Assembly: GCA_022826745.1 (NCBI GenBank)
Contig: JAJDUI010000012.1
Span: forward strand, 1 to 64,000
DNA: 64,000 bases
DNA from: Thermoanaerobaculia bacterium
GTDB taxonomy: Bacteria; Acidobacteriota; Thermoanaerobaculia; Multivoradales; Multivoraceae
Direction of reading: 5' to 3'
Both the position numbers and the translations under genes were made by a program. Positions 36,373 through 44,896 of this stretch are shown in pieces (position 1 is the first letter of the stretch; each line of letters begins with the position of its first letter). The notes beneath the pieces were generated by a model. That model had not been told where the DNA came from. It worked only from the letters and a program-made list of their open reading frames with translations, and did not search any database.

Positions 36373-36449
36373 TGGTGCGCCTGGAGGGACTCGAACCCCC
36401 GACCTGTGGATTAGGAATCCACCGCTCTATCCGGCTGAGCTACAGGCGC
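36373..36449 (-). tRNA. tRNA-Arg (anticodon CCT)
   Basis: A complete cloverleaf reads on the minus strand: acceptor GCGCCTG paired with CAGGCGC, D-arm with AGCTCAGC, anticodon stem GTGGA/TCCAC with loop TTCCTAA (anticodon CCT, reading AGG), T-arm GGGGGTTCGAGTCCCTC, discriminator A and an encoded CCA. 77 nt including CCA. Confidence 0.96.
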
Positions 36450-36495
36450 CCTGGGCCGCGCCGCTGACCGTCCGCGCGGCAACCGTCGAAGGATC

Positions 36496-37032
36496 TCAGT
36501 ATCGGACCAGGGATTCAACCACGTCGTAGCCATCGAGCCGGCGGCGGCCGTCCAGGTAGGTCAGCTCGACGACGAATCCGATCGCCTCGACCGTTCCGCC
36601 GACGGACTCGATCAGATCCGCCGCTGCCTTCGCCGTGCCGCCCGTCGCCAGCAGGTCGTCGACCAGGACGACGGGCTCGCCGGCGGCAACGCCGTCGAGA
36701 TGCATCTCCAGGGTGTCCCGGCCGTACTCGAGTTCGTAGCTGCGCGAGGCCGTCTCGGCCGGCAGTTTCCCCGGCTTGCGCACCGGCACGAAACCGACGT
36801 TCAGCCGGTTAGCCACCAGCGGGCCGAAGATGAAGCCCCGCGCCTCGATCCCCACCACCTGCTCGATGCGCCGGCCGGCGAAGCGCTCCGCGAGCCGGTC
36901 GGCGGTCTCGCGCAGCGCCACCGGATCCTTGAGCAGCGTCGTGATGTCCTTGTACAGGATGCCCGGCTTGGGAAAGTCGGGAACCTCCCGGATCCGCTCC
37001 TTCAGCCACGATGCCGAGTCCTTCCCGCTCAA
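36496..37032 (-). CDS. apt: Adenine phosphoribosyltransferase
   Basis: The 178-residue enzyme salvages adenine to AMP using PRPP. Family features: [21 protein letters not shown] at the N-terminus, [14 protein letters not shown] near residue 62, and the PRPP loop [16 protein letters not shown] near 122-137. It is the last gene of an apt-pcm-surE-mtnP run and follows pcm by 13 nt. Confidence 0.96.
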   Translation of the reverse strand: MSGKDSASWLKERIREVPDFPKPGILYKDITTLLKDPVALRETADRLAERFAGRRIEQVVGIEARGFIFGPLVANRLNVGFVPVRKPGKLPAETASRSYELEYGRDTLEMHLDGVAAGEPVVLVDDLLATGGTAKAAADLIESVGGTVEAIGFVVELTYLDGRRRLDGYDVVESLVRY

Positions 37033-37045
37033 GATCCCTCCTCGC

Positions 37046-37732
37046 CTACTGGGCCGCCTCGACCTTCGTCTTCCAGCCGTGACGACCGATCAACGGCACG
37101 AAGCGCACCGCTTCGCCGAGCTCGCGAGCGACCGTTCCGTTGCCGTGCTTCTGGTAGGCGACCAGCCGCTGTTCGCGACGGTCGCCCTCAGGGATGAGAA
37201 GACGCCCGCCAGGCGCCAGTTGCTCGAGAAGCGAATCCGGCACCCGCGGCGCGGCGGCAGCCACCAGGATCCGGTCGAAGGGGGCTTCAGCACTCCAGCC
37301 GACCGTGCCGTCGAAGACCTGGACCTTGACGTTCGGCAGCTCGAGGGCCTGGATCCGGCCGATCGCTTCCCGCGCCAGACGGCCCACGCGCTCGATGCTG
37401 TAGATCCGGTGCGCCAGAAGGGCCAGGATCGCCGTCTGGTAGCCGGAGCCGGTGCCGATCTCCAGCACGGAGTCGTCCTCCCGCACGCCTAGATCCTCCG
37501 TCATGCGCGCCACCACGTAGGGCTGGGAGATCGTCTGCTCGCAGCCGATCGGCAGCGCGTGGTCGCCATACGCGTCATTGACCAGATGCTCGGGCACGAA
37601 GAGGTGGCGCGGTACCCGCTCGAACGCGGCGATCACACGCTCGTCCCGCAGACCGCCCCGTTCGACGAGGTCCGCCACCATGCGGCGGCGGGCATAGGCG
37701 TAGCCGCCCGGACCGGCCGCCTGCGTCTTCAA
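37046..37732 (-). CDS. pcm: Protein-L-isoaspartate O-methyltransferase
   Basis: The 228-residue enzyme repairs isoaspartyl residues using SAM. Motifs: [10 protein letters not shown] near residue 38, [16 protein letters not shown] near 63, and motif [19 protein letters not shown] near 89. The listed start is TTG in a TTGA overlap with the surE stop; ATG 37681 ([10 protein letters not shown]) is a possible alternative. The surE-pcm pairing is common. Confidence 0.94.
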   Translation of the reverse strand: MKTQAAGPGGYAYARRRMVADLVERGGLRDERVIAAFERVPRHLFVPEHLVNDAYGDHALPIGCEQTISQPYVVARMTEDLGVREDDSVLEIGTGSGYQTAILALLAHRIYSIERVGRLAREAIGRIQALELPNVKVQVFDGTVGWSAEAPFDRILVAAAAPRVPDSLLEQLAPGGRLLIPEGDRREQRLVAYQKHGNGTVARELGEAVRFVPLIGRHGWKTKVEAAQ

Positions 37733-38511
37733 CCCAGTGCTCCCGCGAGACCGGGCAGAACCCCGTCGCCGGCATCCAGCGACTCTCCGTCCGTCAGGTC
37801 GGCGGTGAGCGGCGTGATCGAGATGAAGCCGTCCCTGATCGCCGCCGCATCCGTGTCGTCGAGGCGCTCCGGGTCCGGCTTGCCGACGATCCAGTACATC
37901 GTCCCGCCCCGCGGATCCGCCTGCTCGACGACCGTGTTGCGGTAGGGCCGCCGGCCGAGCCGCGCGACCCTGACGCCGCGGGGCGGATCGAAAGGGAAGT
38001 TCACGTTGAGCAGCATGCGCTCGGGAATCCCCTGCTCGGCGATGGAGACGATCGCGCGGGCCGCCAGCGCCGCGGCCCGTTCCATGTCGGCGCGCCGGGC
38101 CTTCCGGTACTCCTGGGAAAAGGCGATCGCCGGCACGCCGGCCAGCCGCCCCTCGAGCGCCGCGCCCACCGTGCCGCTGTGGGTCACGTCGTCGCCCAGG
38201 TTGACCCCCATGTTGACGCCCGAAACGAGCAGGTCGGGAGGCCGGTCCAGCAGCGAGTGAACCGCCAGATTGACGCAGTCGGAGGGCGTGCCGTCGACCG
38301 CGAACCAGCCCTCCCTTACACGCTTCGCGCGCAGCGGACGGAACAGGGTCAGCGCCTGACTGCAGCCGCTCTGCTCGTGCTGCGGCGCCACCACCTGGTA
38401 GGAGATCGGCCCTCTTGAAGTTGAAGCCCCGTCGAGAGCCGCGGCAAGACAGCGCAGACCAGGCGCATCGACACCGTCGTCATTCGTCAGGAGCAGTCTG
38501 GTGGCGCTCAT
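37729..38511 (-). CDS. surE: 5'/3'-nucleotidase SurE
   Basis: The 260-residue metal-dependent phosphatase hydrolyses nucleoside monophosphates. The metal site LLTNDDGVDAPGL is at residues 6-18 and SGVNMGVNLGDDVTHSGTVGAA near 95-116 (usual YSGTVGAA). ATG 38511 begins the conserved core directly; the track's upstream extension is shadow. It overlaps pcm by 4 nt. Confidence 0.94.
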   Translation of the reverse strand: MSATRLLLTNDDGVDAPGLRCLAAALDGASTSRGPISYQVVAPQHEQSGCSQALTLFRPLRAKRVREGWFAVDGTPSDCVNLAVHSLLDRPPDLLVSGVNMGVNLGDDVTHSGTVGAALEGRLAGVPAIAFSQEYRKARRADMERAAALAARAIVSIAEQGIPERMLLNVNFPFDPPRGVRVARLGRRPYRNTVVEQADPRGGTMYWIVGKPDPERLDDTDAAAIRDGFISITPLTADLTDGESLDAGDGVLPGLAGALG

Positions 38512-38537
38512 CGGCTTGGGTTCCCTCCCAGGACCGC

Positions 38538-39434
38538 TCAGTCGTCGCTGCGATCGTCGTCCAGGAGGCGACCGACGATCGGCTCCAGATCCTGCAGCAC
38601 CGACGCGGGCACGACCGTCGGATCGGTGATCAGGGCGTGCTCCAGCGCGTTGACGCAGGGACACGCTCCGGGCCGGCGCTCAGCCGGCAACGACTCGACG
38701 ATCCGGACCACTGCGGCCTGGGCGGTGCGCGCGTTCTGCCGCAGGACCGCGAGCACGGCCTCGACCGTCACGTCCTCTTCCTCCTCGTGCCAGCAGTCGT
38801 AGTCCGTGATCAGGGCCAGGGTCGCGTAGCAGATCTCCGCCTCGCGGGCGAGCTTGGCCTCCTGCAGGTTCGTCATGCCGATCACGTCCGCGCCCCAGTC
38901 CCTGTACATGAAGGACTCGGCGCGGGTCGAGAATTGAGGCCCCTCCATGCACACGTAGACGCCGCCGCGGTGGACCACCGCGCCGGCCGCGGCCGACTGA
39001 TCCGCGCAGACCTCCGACAGCCGCGGACAGATCGGATCGGCGAAGGCGACATGGGCCGCCAGCCCGTTGCCGAAGAACGTGTCCGGGCGATGCCGGGTAC
39101 GGTCGATGAACTGGTCCGGCACCACGATGTGGGTCGGCTCGTAGCGCCGCCGCAGCGAACCGACCGCGGAAAGCGAGATCAACCACTCCACCCCCAGGGT
39201 CTTGAAGGCGTAGATGTTGGCGCGGAAGTTCAGCTCGCTGGGCAGGATGCGGTGGCCGCGGCCGTGGCGCGCCAGAAAGGCGACGGCCCGGCCCCTGAGT
39301 TCTCCGAGCACGAAGACGTCCGAGGGGCTTCCGAACGGCGTCTCGATCGTCCGTTCCTCCTGGACCTCGAGTTCCTCCATGCCGTAGAGACCGGAGCCGC
39401 CGATGATGCCGATCGGCCAGGCGTCAACGCTCAT
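38538..39434 (-). CDS. mtnP: S-methyl-5'-thioadenosine phosphorylase family
   Basis: The 298-residue protein is a PNP-family phosphorylase: IGIIGGSGLYGMEE at the start, LARHGRGHRILPSELNFRANIYAFK near 55, VYVCMEGPQFSTRAES near 172 and IGMTNLQEAKLAREAEICY near 196, followed by TDYDCWH typical of MTAP (Asp at the purine site). It recycles methylthioadenosine, or could prefer methylthioinosine. ATG 39434 overlaps the oxidoreductase stop by 4 nt. Confidence 0.9.
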   Translation of the reverse strand: MSVDAWPIGIIGGSGLYGMEELEVQEERTIETPFGSPSDVFVLGELRGRAVAFLARHGRGHRILPSELNFRANIYAFKTLGVEWLISLSAVGSLRRRYEPTHIVVPDQFIDRTRHRPDTFFGNGLAAHVAFADPICPRLSEVCADQSAAAGAVVHRGGVYVCMEGPQFSTRAESFMYRDWGADVIGMTNLQEAKLAREAEICYATLALITDYDCWHEEEEDVTVEAVLAVLRQNARTAQAAVVRIVESLPAERRPGACPCVNALEHALITDPTVVPASVLQDLEPIVGRLLDDDRSDD

Positions 39435-40483
39435 GCGCCGTTGCTCCCGGCAATCGTCGAGTTCACGAGGAGGGCCGTCTCCAGCGCCCGCCGGCCGGCC
39501 GCGCCGTCGACGAACGGCGCTTCGCCGCCGGCGCAGCGGTCGAGGAACGCCTCGAGCTCGAGTCGCAACGGCTCGCCGCCCTCCACGTCGAGGTCGGCGG
39601 CCAGGATCCGCCCCGCCGGCCCGCCGGCCGACACCGCGTCTCCGCCGGCAGCCGCCTCTTCGCCCCGCACGCGCCGCGCGCCCCGCACCGTCTGCTTCTG
39701 GTAGTCGAGCGAGAAGTAGCGATCCTCGAAGAAGACCCGCAACTGGCGCACACGCTCGGCCGAGACGCGGGACGCGGTCAGGTTCGCCACGCAACCGGAC
39801 TCGAGCTCGATCCGCGCGTCGGCGATGTCGACCCGGTCCGACAGGACATCGATCCCGACCGCCCGCACCTCCCGCACCGGACTCGGGTCCAGGGCGTGGA
39901 GGATCTGCAGGTCGTGGATCATCAGGTCGAGGACGACGTCGACATCCAGGCTGCGCGGGCTGAACGGCGACATCCGTTCCACTTCGACGAAGCGTGGCGC
40001 GAGCCGCAGCGCCAGCAGTTGCTGGACGGCGGGATTGTAGAACTCGACATGCCCAACCGCCAGGACGACACCCCGGGACGCGGCCGCCGCGATCAGGACA
40101 TCCGCCACGTCGAGATCCGCCGCGATCGGCTTCTCCACGAGGACGTGAACGCCGGCCTCGATCAGACGCGCCGACACCTCCAGGTGATCGACGGTCGGCA
40201 CCGCGACGACGGCGACATCCACGACGTGCCGAATCTCGTCGACGCCGACCGCGACGGACACGCCATGCTCGACCGCGGCGTCTTCGGCCCGCGCCGGATC
40301 CGCGTCGACCACGAGTACCGAGCCGGGGCCCAGCAGGCGTGCCAGGAGACGCACATGGTGGCGTCCCATCGCGCCGGCGCCAATCACGGCGGCCCGAACC
40401 GGGGCTTCCGCGCTCAGGGCGAGCTCCTGTCCTTCACGAGCGGGCGCCGCGGGAACCCCGACGCGCCGAGCGGATGAAGCCAC
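39431..40483 (-). CDS. Gfo/Idh/MocA family oxidoreductase next to lpxA
   Basis: The 350-residue NAD(P)-dependent enzyme has AAVIGAGAMGRHHVRLL near residue 31, VHVLVEKPIAAD (EKP motif) near 115, and a conserved LMIHDLQIL in the substrate domain. Homologues beside lpxA include GnnA, which oxidises UDP-GlcNAc at C3 for amide-linked (GlcN3N) lipid A; other members have unrelated sugar substrates. I choose GTG 40483, which has AGGAGT 8 nt upstream inside the lpxA 3' end, over the ATG at 40522. Confidence 0.85.
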   Translation of the reverse strand: MASSARRVGVPAAPAREGQELALSAEAPVRAAVIGAGAMGRHHVRLLARLLGPGSVLVVDADPARAEDAAVEHGVSVAVGVDEIRHVVDVAVVAVPTVDHLEVSARLIEAGVHVLVEKPIAADLDVADVLIAAAASRGVVLAVGHVEFYNPAVQQLLALRLAPRFVEVERMSPFSPRSLDVDVVLDLMIHDLQILHALDPSPVREVRAVGIDVLSDRVDIADARIELESGCVANLTASRVSAERVRQLRVFFEDRYFSLDYQKQTVRGARRVRGEEAAAGGDAVSAGGPAGRILAADLDVEGGEPLRLELEAFLDRCAGGEAPFVDGAAGRRALETALLVNSTIAGSNGA

Positions 40484-41246
40484 GGTCGGAACTCCTGATG
40501 AAGGCGACCAGGGCATCGACATCGGCGTGGCCGGCGTGCTCGGCGTCGAGCTCCTCGAGCGCCTGGGTCGTGTTCCTCCGCGAACGGGTGAGCACCCGCA
40601 CGGCCCGCTCGATCGAGCGGATGTCCTCCGCCGACTTGCCCTTGCGCTCGAGTCCGATCCGGTTGACGCCCATGCAGGCCGGCTTGATCCCCACCGTGAT
40701 GCAGAACGGCAGCGCGTCCATCGTGATCACGGAGTAGCCGCCGATGTAGGCATGCCGGCCCACGCGACAGAACTGGTGGACGGCCGAGAAGGCGCCGATC
40801 GTGGCATCGTCCTCGACCTCCACGTGCCCAGCCAGGGTGCCGCCGTTCGTGAACACGGTTCGGCTGCCGACCTGACTGTCGTGGCCGACGTGGCTCTGGG
40901 CCATGAACAGGTTGTCGTCGCCGATGCGAGTGACGCCGCCGCCGAAGGCCGTGCCCCGGTTGACCGTCGAGAACTCGCGGAACTGGTTGCGATCGCCGAT
41001 CACGAGCCGGCTCGACTCGCCCTCGTACTTGAGGTCCTGCGGGTCGAATCCGATCGCGGCATAGGGAAAGACCCGGTTGGCCCGTCCCAGAACCGTGTCG
41101 CCGAGGACCGTGGCGTGGGCGCCGATCTCCGTGTCGTCGCCGATCCGGACGCCTGCCCCTATCACCGCATAGGCGCCAGCGACCACGCCGTCGCCCAGGT
41201 CGGCCGAGCGATCGACGATCGCCGTTTCGTGAATCCTCGACGTCAT
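40434..41246 (-). CDS. lpxA: UDP-N-acetylglucosamine acyltransferase LpxA
   Basis: The 270-residue trimeric left-handed beta-helix protein starts lipid A synthesis by O-acylating UDP-GlcNAc (or acylating the 3-amino analogue). Hexapeptide repeats fill residues 10-190. QSHVGHDSQVG near 122-132 contains the catalytic His (compare AHIAHDC). The C-terminal helical part includes the usual RALRVLxRS-like segment. It lies 25 nt after fabZ and overlaps the oxidoreductase gene. Confidence 0.95.
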   Translation of the reverse strand: MTSRIHETAIVDRSADLGDGVVAGAYAVIGAGVRIGDDTEIGAHATVLGDTVLGRANRVFPYAAIGFDPQDLKYEGESSRLVIGDRNQFREFSTVNRGTAFGGGVTRIGDDNLFMAQSHVGHDSQVGSRTVFTNGGTLAGHVEVEDDATIGAFSAVHQFCRVGRHAYIGGYSVITMDALPFCITVGIKPACMGVNRIGLERKGKSAEDIRSIERAVRVLTRSRRNTTQALEELDAEHAGHADVDALVAFIRSSDRGFIRSARRGSRGARS

Positions 41247-41271
41247 GGGCCGCGCCGCGGTCCGCGGTCCT

Positions 41272-41757
41272 TCAGGGCGCCACCATCGTGGACGTGCAGA
41301 CGGCCTCCACCGCGAGCTCCCCGTCGACCGTGGCCCGACCCCGGAAACGGGAGTGGACGGTGCGCAGGCGCAGCGACTCCACCTCCATCCGCAGTTGATC
41401 GCCGGGAACGACGGGACGGCGGAAGCGGGCCCTCTCGATACCGGAAAAGAAGAGCACCCGGCGGTCCCGGTCCTCGATCTCGTGCAGCAGCAGCAGGCCC
41501 GCGGTCTGCGCCATCGCCTCGATCACCAGGACTCCGGGCATGATCGGATTCCCCGGGAAGTGGCCGTCGAAGAACGGCTCGTTGCGGGTCACGTTCTTGA
41601 TCGCCACCACCCGCTCCCCCGGCACGAGCTCCAGTACCCGGTCCACCAGGAGGATCGGATAACGGTGCGGCAGTACGCTCGCGATCCAGCGCGAGTCGAA
41701 CGGCCCGAGCGGAGCGCGCACGGCGGCGCGGCCGGTCGTCTCCCGTTCCTTGCTCAC
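41272..41757 (-). CDS. fabZ: 3-hydroxyacyl-ACP dehydratase FabZ
   Basis: The 161-residue hotdog-fold enzyme dehydrates 3-hydroxyacyl-ACP. [13 protein letters not shown] near residue 29, the catalytic His in [16 protein letters not shown] near 62, and the Glu in [12 protein letters not shown] are all present. The start is GTG overlapping lpxD as GTGA. Its place between lpxD and lpxA is the classical arrangement, since both use 3-hydroxyacyl-ACP. Confidence 0.96.
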   Translation of the reverse strand: MSKERETTGRAAVRAPLGPFDSRWIASVLPHRYPILLVDRVLELVPGERVVAIKNVTRNEPFFDGHFPGNPIMPGVLVIEAMAQTAGLLLLHEIEDRDRRVLFFSGIERARFRRPVVPGDQLRMEVESLRLRTVHSRFRGRATVDGELAVEAVCTSTMVAP

Positions 41758-42845
41758 GTCTCGTCTCCTCCGTCCGCCGCCGGATCGTCACGGCCACCGC
41801 GTCCTGCCGATTCGAGTTCGCCCACGCGCCGCTCGAGCGCCCTGAGCGCGCTGCGCATCGCCGGCAGGCGCGACTGTAGCGCGTTCCGCCGGCGCCAGGC
41901 GGCGATCGGCACGGCGGGTATGCCCGCGACCTGCCGGCCATCCTCGACTTCCTGGAACACCGCCGACTTGGCCGCCACCTGCACGCCGTCGCCGATCCTG
42001 AAATGGCCGGCGACGCCCGCCTGACCCGCCAAGAGCACCCGATCGCCGATGCGGCTGCTGCCGGACACGCCGACCTGACCGCAGAGAATGCAGCCCTGGC
42101 CGATCTGCGCGTTGTGGCCGATCTGCACCAGGTTGTCGATTTTCGTTCCGCGACCGATCGTGGTGGTGTCGAAGGTGGCCCGATCGACCGCGGAGTTGGC
42201 GCCGATCTCCACGTCGTCCCCGATCACGACGACGCCGACCTGAGGCAGCTTGACCTGGGAGGCGGCTTCCCCACCCTCCGCGAACCCGAAGCCGTCCGCG
42301 CCCAGAACGACACCGGAGTGAACGACCACCCGCTCCCCGATGCGCGTACCGTCGTAGATAACGACGTGGGGATGGAGCACGGTGCCGGCGCCCAGACTGC
42401 AGCCGCGGCCTACCACGGCGTGGGCGCCGATCACCACGCCAGGACCAAGCGTCGAGCCCCCGCCGACCACGGCGAAAGCGTCGACGCGGGCGGCGGGATC
42501 GACCTGGGCGGAAGCGTCGACACAGGCCGTTTCGTGAACGCCGGGCACCACCTCGGGAACCGGAAAGAGAGCCGTCATCAGGTCGGCCAGGGCCCGGTAG
42601 GCGTCGTCGCAGAGCACCAGATCGGTGCGGAGATCGGCGAGCGTCTCGGGAGACAGATCCCTGGACACCAGCAGCGCGCCGGCCTTCGAAGCGAGCGCCT
42701 GATCGCGGTACCGGGGGTTGGTCAGAAAGGAGAGATCTCCGGGGCCCGCGGCCAACAGGGTGGCTATGCCGTCGATCGGCCGATCCGGATCGCCCTCGAG
42801 GTCAGCTCCAACCATCGCGGCAAGATCGGCGAGGCGGTGGGTCAC
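41754..42845 (-). CDS. lpxD: UDP-3-O-acylglucosamine N-acyltransferase LpxD
   Basis: The 363-residue protein has an N-terminal uridine-binding domain (about 1-100) and a long left-handed beta-helix of hexapeptide repeats. The catalytic region is [26 protein letters not shown] near 245 with GHFRIGD after it. The C-terminal 40 residues form an Arg-rich helix. It catalyses the third step of lipid A synthesis. The start is GTG, 104 nt from the divergent PQQ gene. Confidence 0.95.
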   Translation of the reverse strand: MTHRLADLAAMVGADLEGDPDRPIDGIATLLAAGPGDLSFLTNPRYRDQALASKAGALLVSRDLSPETLADLRTDLVLCDDAYRALADLMTALFPVPEVVPGVHETACVDASAQVDPAARVDAFAVVGGGSTLGPGVVIGAHAVVGRGCSLGAGTVLHPHVVIYDGTRIGERVVVHSGVVLGADGFGFAEGGEAASQVKLPQVGVVVIGDDVEIGANSAVDRATFDTTTIGRGTKIDNLVQIGHNAQIGQGCILCGQVGVSGSSRIGDRVLLAGQAGVAGHFRIGDGVQVAAKSAVFQEVEDGRQVAGIPAVPIAAWRRRNALQSRLPAMRSALRALERRVGELESAGRGGRDDPAADGGDET

Positions 42846-42949
42846 GAAGCGAGCCTACCGGAAGCGCGGCACGCTCACCGGCGGAGCGGATACGATGCGC
42901 AACGATCCGTAGCCAACGTTTCCTTCCTGCAACCGGGAGGTCCGATTCG

Positions 42950-44320
42950 ATGAAGAGTGCGACATCGCCCCAACACCGAAGCCACACCGTCATCCTCGTC
43001 GTGCTCGCCTGTGCCGCGCTCTGCGCCGGCGCGGCTGCCGCGACCGACAACTGGCCCCAGTTCCGCGGCCCGGGCATGAACCCGGCCGTCTCCGACAATC
43101 CGGCCCTGCCGGATCGCTGGAGCCAGACGGAGAACGTCGAGTGGGTCGTCGAGATCCCGGGGCTCGGCTGGTCCAGTCCGATCGTCTGGGGTAACCGGGT
43201 GTTCCTGACAACCGCCGTTTCCGAAGGCGACTTCGAGCGCCCCCAAGCCGGTCTCTACGCCGCCCGCGGCCGCAGCGAACCGCCGCAGGCGCAGCACGAC
43301 TGGCGCGTGTACTGCCTGGAACTCTCGACCGGCGAGGTGCTCTGGGAGCGGTCGGTCAAGGCCGGCATACCCGACTTCCCGCGCCACCAGAAGCAGACGT
43401 ACGCCTCGGAGACGCCGACCACCGACGGCGAACGCGTCTACGCGCGCTTCGGCGATCTCGGCGTCTACGCCTTCACGATGGAGGGCGAAGCCGTATGGAG
43501 CTTCGACACGCCTTACCGTCCGACCATGTGGGACTACGGCTCCGCCTCCTCGCCCGTGCTGCACGACGACCTGCTGATCATCCTCTACGACAACGAGGAA
43601 GAGTCCTGGATCGCCGCTCTCGACAAGCACACCGGCGAAGAGCGCTGGCGTACGGGCCGGGAAGAGGTGTCGAGCTGGGCGACGCCGTTCGTCTGGGCGA
43701 ACGAAGCCCGCACCGAGATCGTCACGACCGGCAAGAACCGCATCCGCTCGTACGGCCTGGACGGCGACCTGCTGTGGGAGATGGACGGCCGCATGTCCTG
43801 GGCGGCCATCGCCACCCCGTTCGCGGCTCACGAGATGGTCTACGTCAACTCCGGCTACTTCCAGGATCAGCGCCGGCCGGTCTTCGCCATCCGTCCGGGA
43901 GCGCTGGGGGACATCACCCTGGAAGGGGACGCGACGGAGAGCGAGTTCGTCGCCTGGCACCAGCCCAAGGCCGGCAACTACAACACGTCGCCGCTGGTCT
44001 ACAAGGGCGTCTACTACAGCCTGCTGGACCGCGGCTTCTTCGAAGCGTACGACGCGCTGACCGGCGAGCCGGTGTACGGCCGGAAGCGCGTGGCGCCGCG
44101 GGGCGGTGCCAGCTTCACCTCATCGCCGTGGGCCTACAACGACCGCGTGTTCGCGCTCAGCGAGCAGGGCGACACGTACGTGATCCGCGCAGGCTCGGAG
44201 TACGAGGTACTCCACATGAACAGCCTCGACGAGATGGCGATGGCGTCGCCGGCGGTCGCCGGCGACCGGCTGCTGATCCGCACCCGGTCGAAGCTCTACA
44301 GCATCCGCGGCAGCGAGTAG
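42950..44320 (+). CDS. Secreted PQQ-like beta-propeller protein inserted in the envelope gene cluster
   Basis: The 456-residue protein has a signal peptide (HTVILVVLACAALCAGAAAA) followed by TDNWPQFRGPGMNPAVSD. Propeller repeats include CLELSTGEVLWERSV, ALDKHTGEERWRTG, and AYDALTGEPVYGRKR. The opening motif is shared with many Acidobacteriota and Planctomycetota proteins. GGGAGG lies 8-9 nt before the ATG. It runs opposite to the flanking lpxD and skp genes and ends 2 nt from the skp stop. The role is unknown; a BamB-like scaffold is conceivable given the propeller and location, but is only a guess. Confidence 0.85.
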   Translation: MKSATSPQHRSHTVILVVLACAALCAGAAAATDNWPQFRGPGMNPAVSDNPALPDRWSQTENVEWVVEIPGLGWSSPIVWGNRVFLTTAVSEGDFERPQAGLYAARGRSEPPQAQHDWRVYCLELSTGEVLWERSVKAGIPDFPRHQKQTYASETPTTDGERVYARFGDLGVYAFTMEGEAVWSFDTPYRPTMWDYGSASSPVLHDDLLIILYDNEEESWIAALDKHTGEERWRTGREEVSSWATPFVWANEARTEIVTTGKNRIRSYGLDGDLLWEMDGRMSWAAIATPFAAHEMVYVNSGYFQDQRRPVFAIRPGALGDITLEGDATESEFVAWHQPKAGNYNTSPLVYKGVYYSLLDRGFFEAYDALTGEPVYGRKRVAPRGGASFTSSPWAYNDRVFALSEQGDTYVIRAGSEYEVLHMNSLDEMAMASPAVAGDRLLIRTRSKLYSIRGSE

Positions 44321-44322
44321 CG

Positions 44323-44874
44323 CTACTCCGTGGGAGTCGCCGGGTAGGCGGCGTTGTAGCGCTCGATGATCAGGTTGGTGATGTCCGCGGCGTCGGCCGC
44401 GAACAGCAGCCCCCCCTGGAACTTGTTGAAGATCGCGGTATAGCCGAACTCCCTTCCGACCTGGGAGATGATCGGCAGCACCGCCTGCTCGATCTCGCCG
44501 AACCTCTCGCCCTGCACCTTCTGCATCTCGCGGTTCGCGTCGTCCTGGGCGCGGCGCAAGTCGATCGTCATGTCCTCGAGCTGCTTCTCGAGTTCTGCCA
44601 GGCGGTCCTCGGCCAGCGTCAGCCGGCCGTCGTTGTACTGCTTCTGGAGCGCCGCCAACTGTTCCTGCCTGCTGGTGAGCTCCGCCTGCTTCGCGTCCCG
44701 GAGTTGCGTGAGTTCCTGAACCGCGATCTGGCCGCGCGCCGATTCCTGCAGGAGGCGCTCGACCTCGACCACGGCGATCTTGCTCTGGGCCGCGGCCGGC
44801 CCGGCCAAGAGGACGCCGGCGATGACCGCGACGGCCGCCGTGGCCCCGCGGAATCCAAGGGGTTTGAGGTTCAT
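44323..44874 (-). CDS. skp: OmpH/Skp family periplasmic chaperone
   Basis: The 183-residue protein has a signal peptide ending GPAAAQ and the Skp/OmpH pattern: a short strand IAVVEVERLLQES, a long charged coiled coil (about residues 45-130, LRDAKQAELTSRQEQLAALQ) and a C-terminal strand GYTAIFNKFQGGLLF. It escorts unfolded outer-membrane proteins to BamA, encoded 22 nt upstream. Confidence 0.9.
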   Translation of the reverse strand: MNLKPLGFRGATAAVAVIAGVLLAGPAAAQSKIAVVEVERLLQESARGQIAVQELTQLRDAKQAELTSRQEQLAALQKQYNDGRLTLAEDRLAELEKQLEDMTIDLRRAQDDANREMQKVQGERFGEIEQAVLPIISQVGREFGYTAIFNKFQGGLLFAADAADITNLIIERYNAAYPATPTE

Positions 44875-44896
44875 CTTCGTAGTTCTCCGTGAGGCG

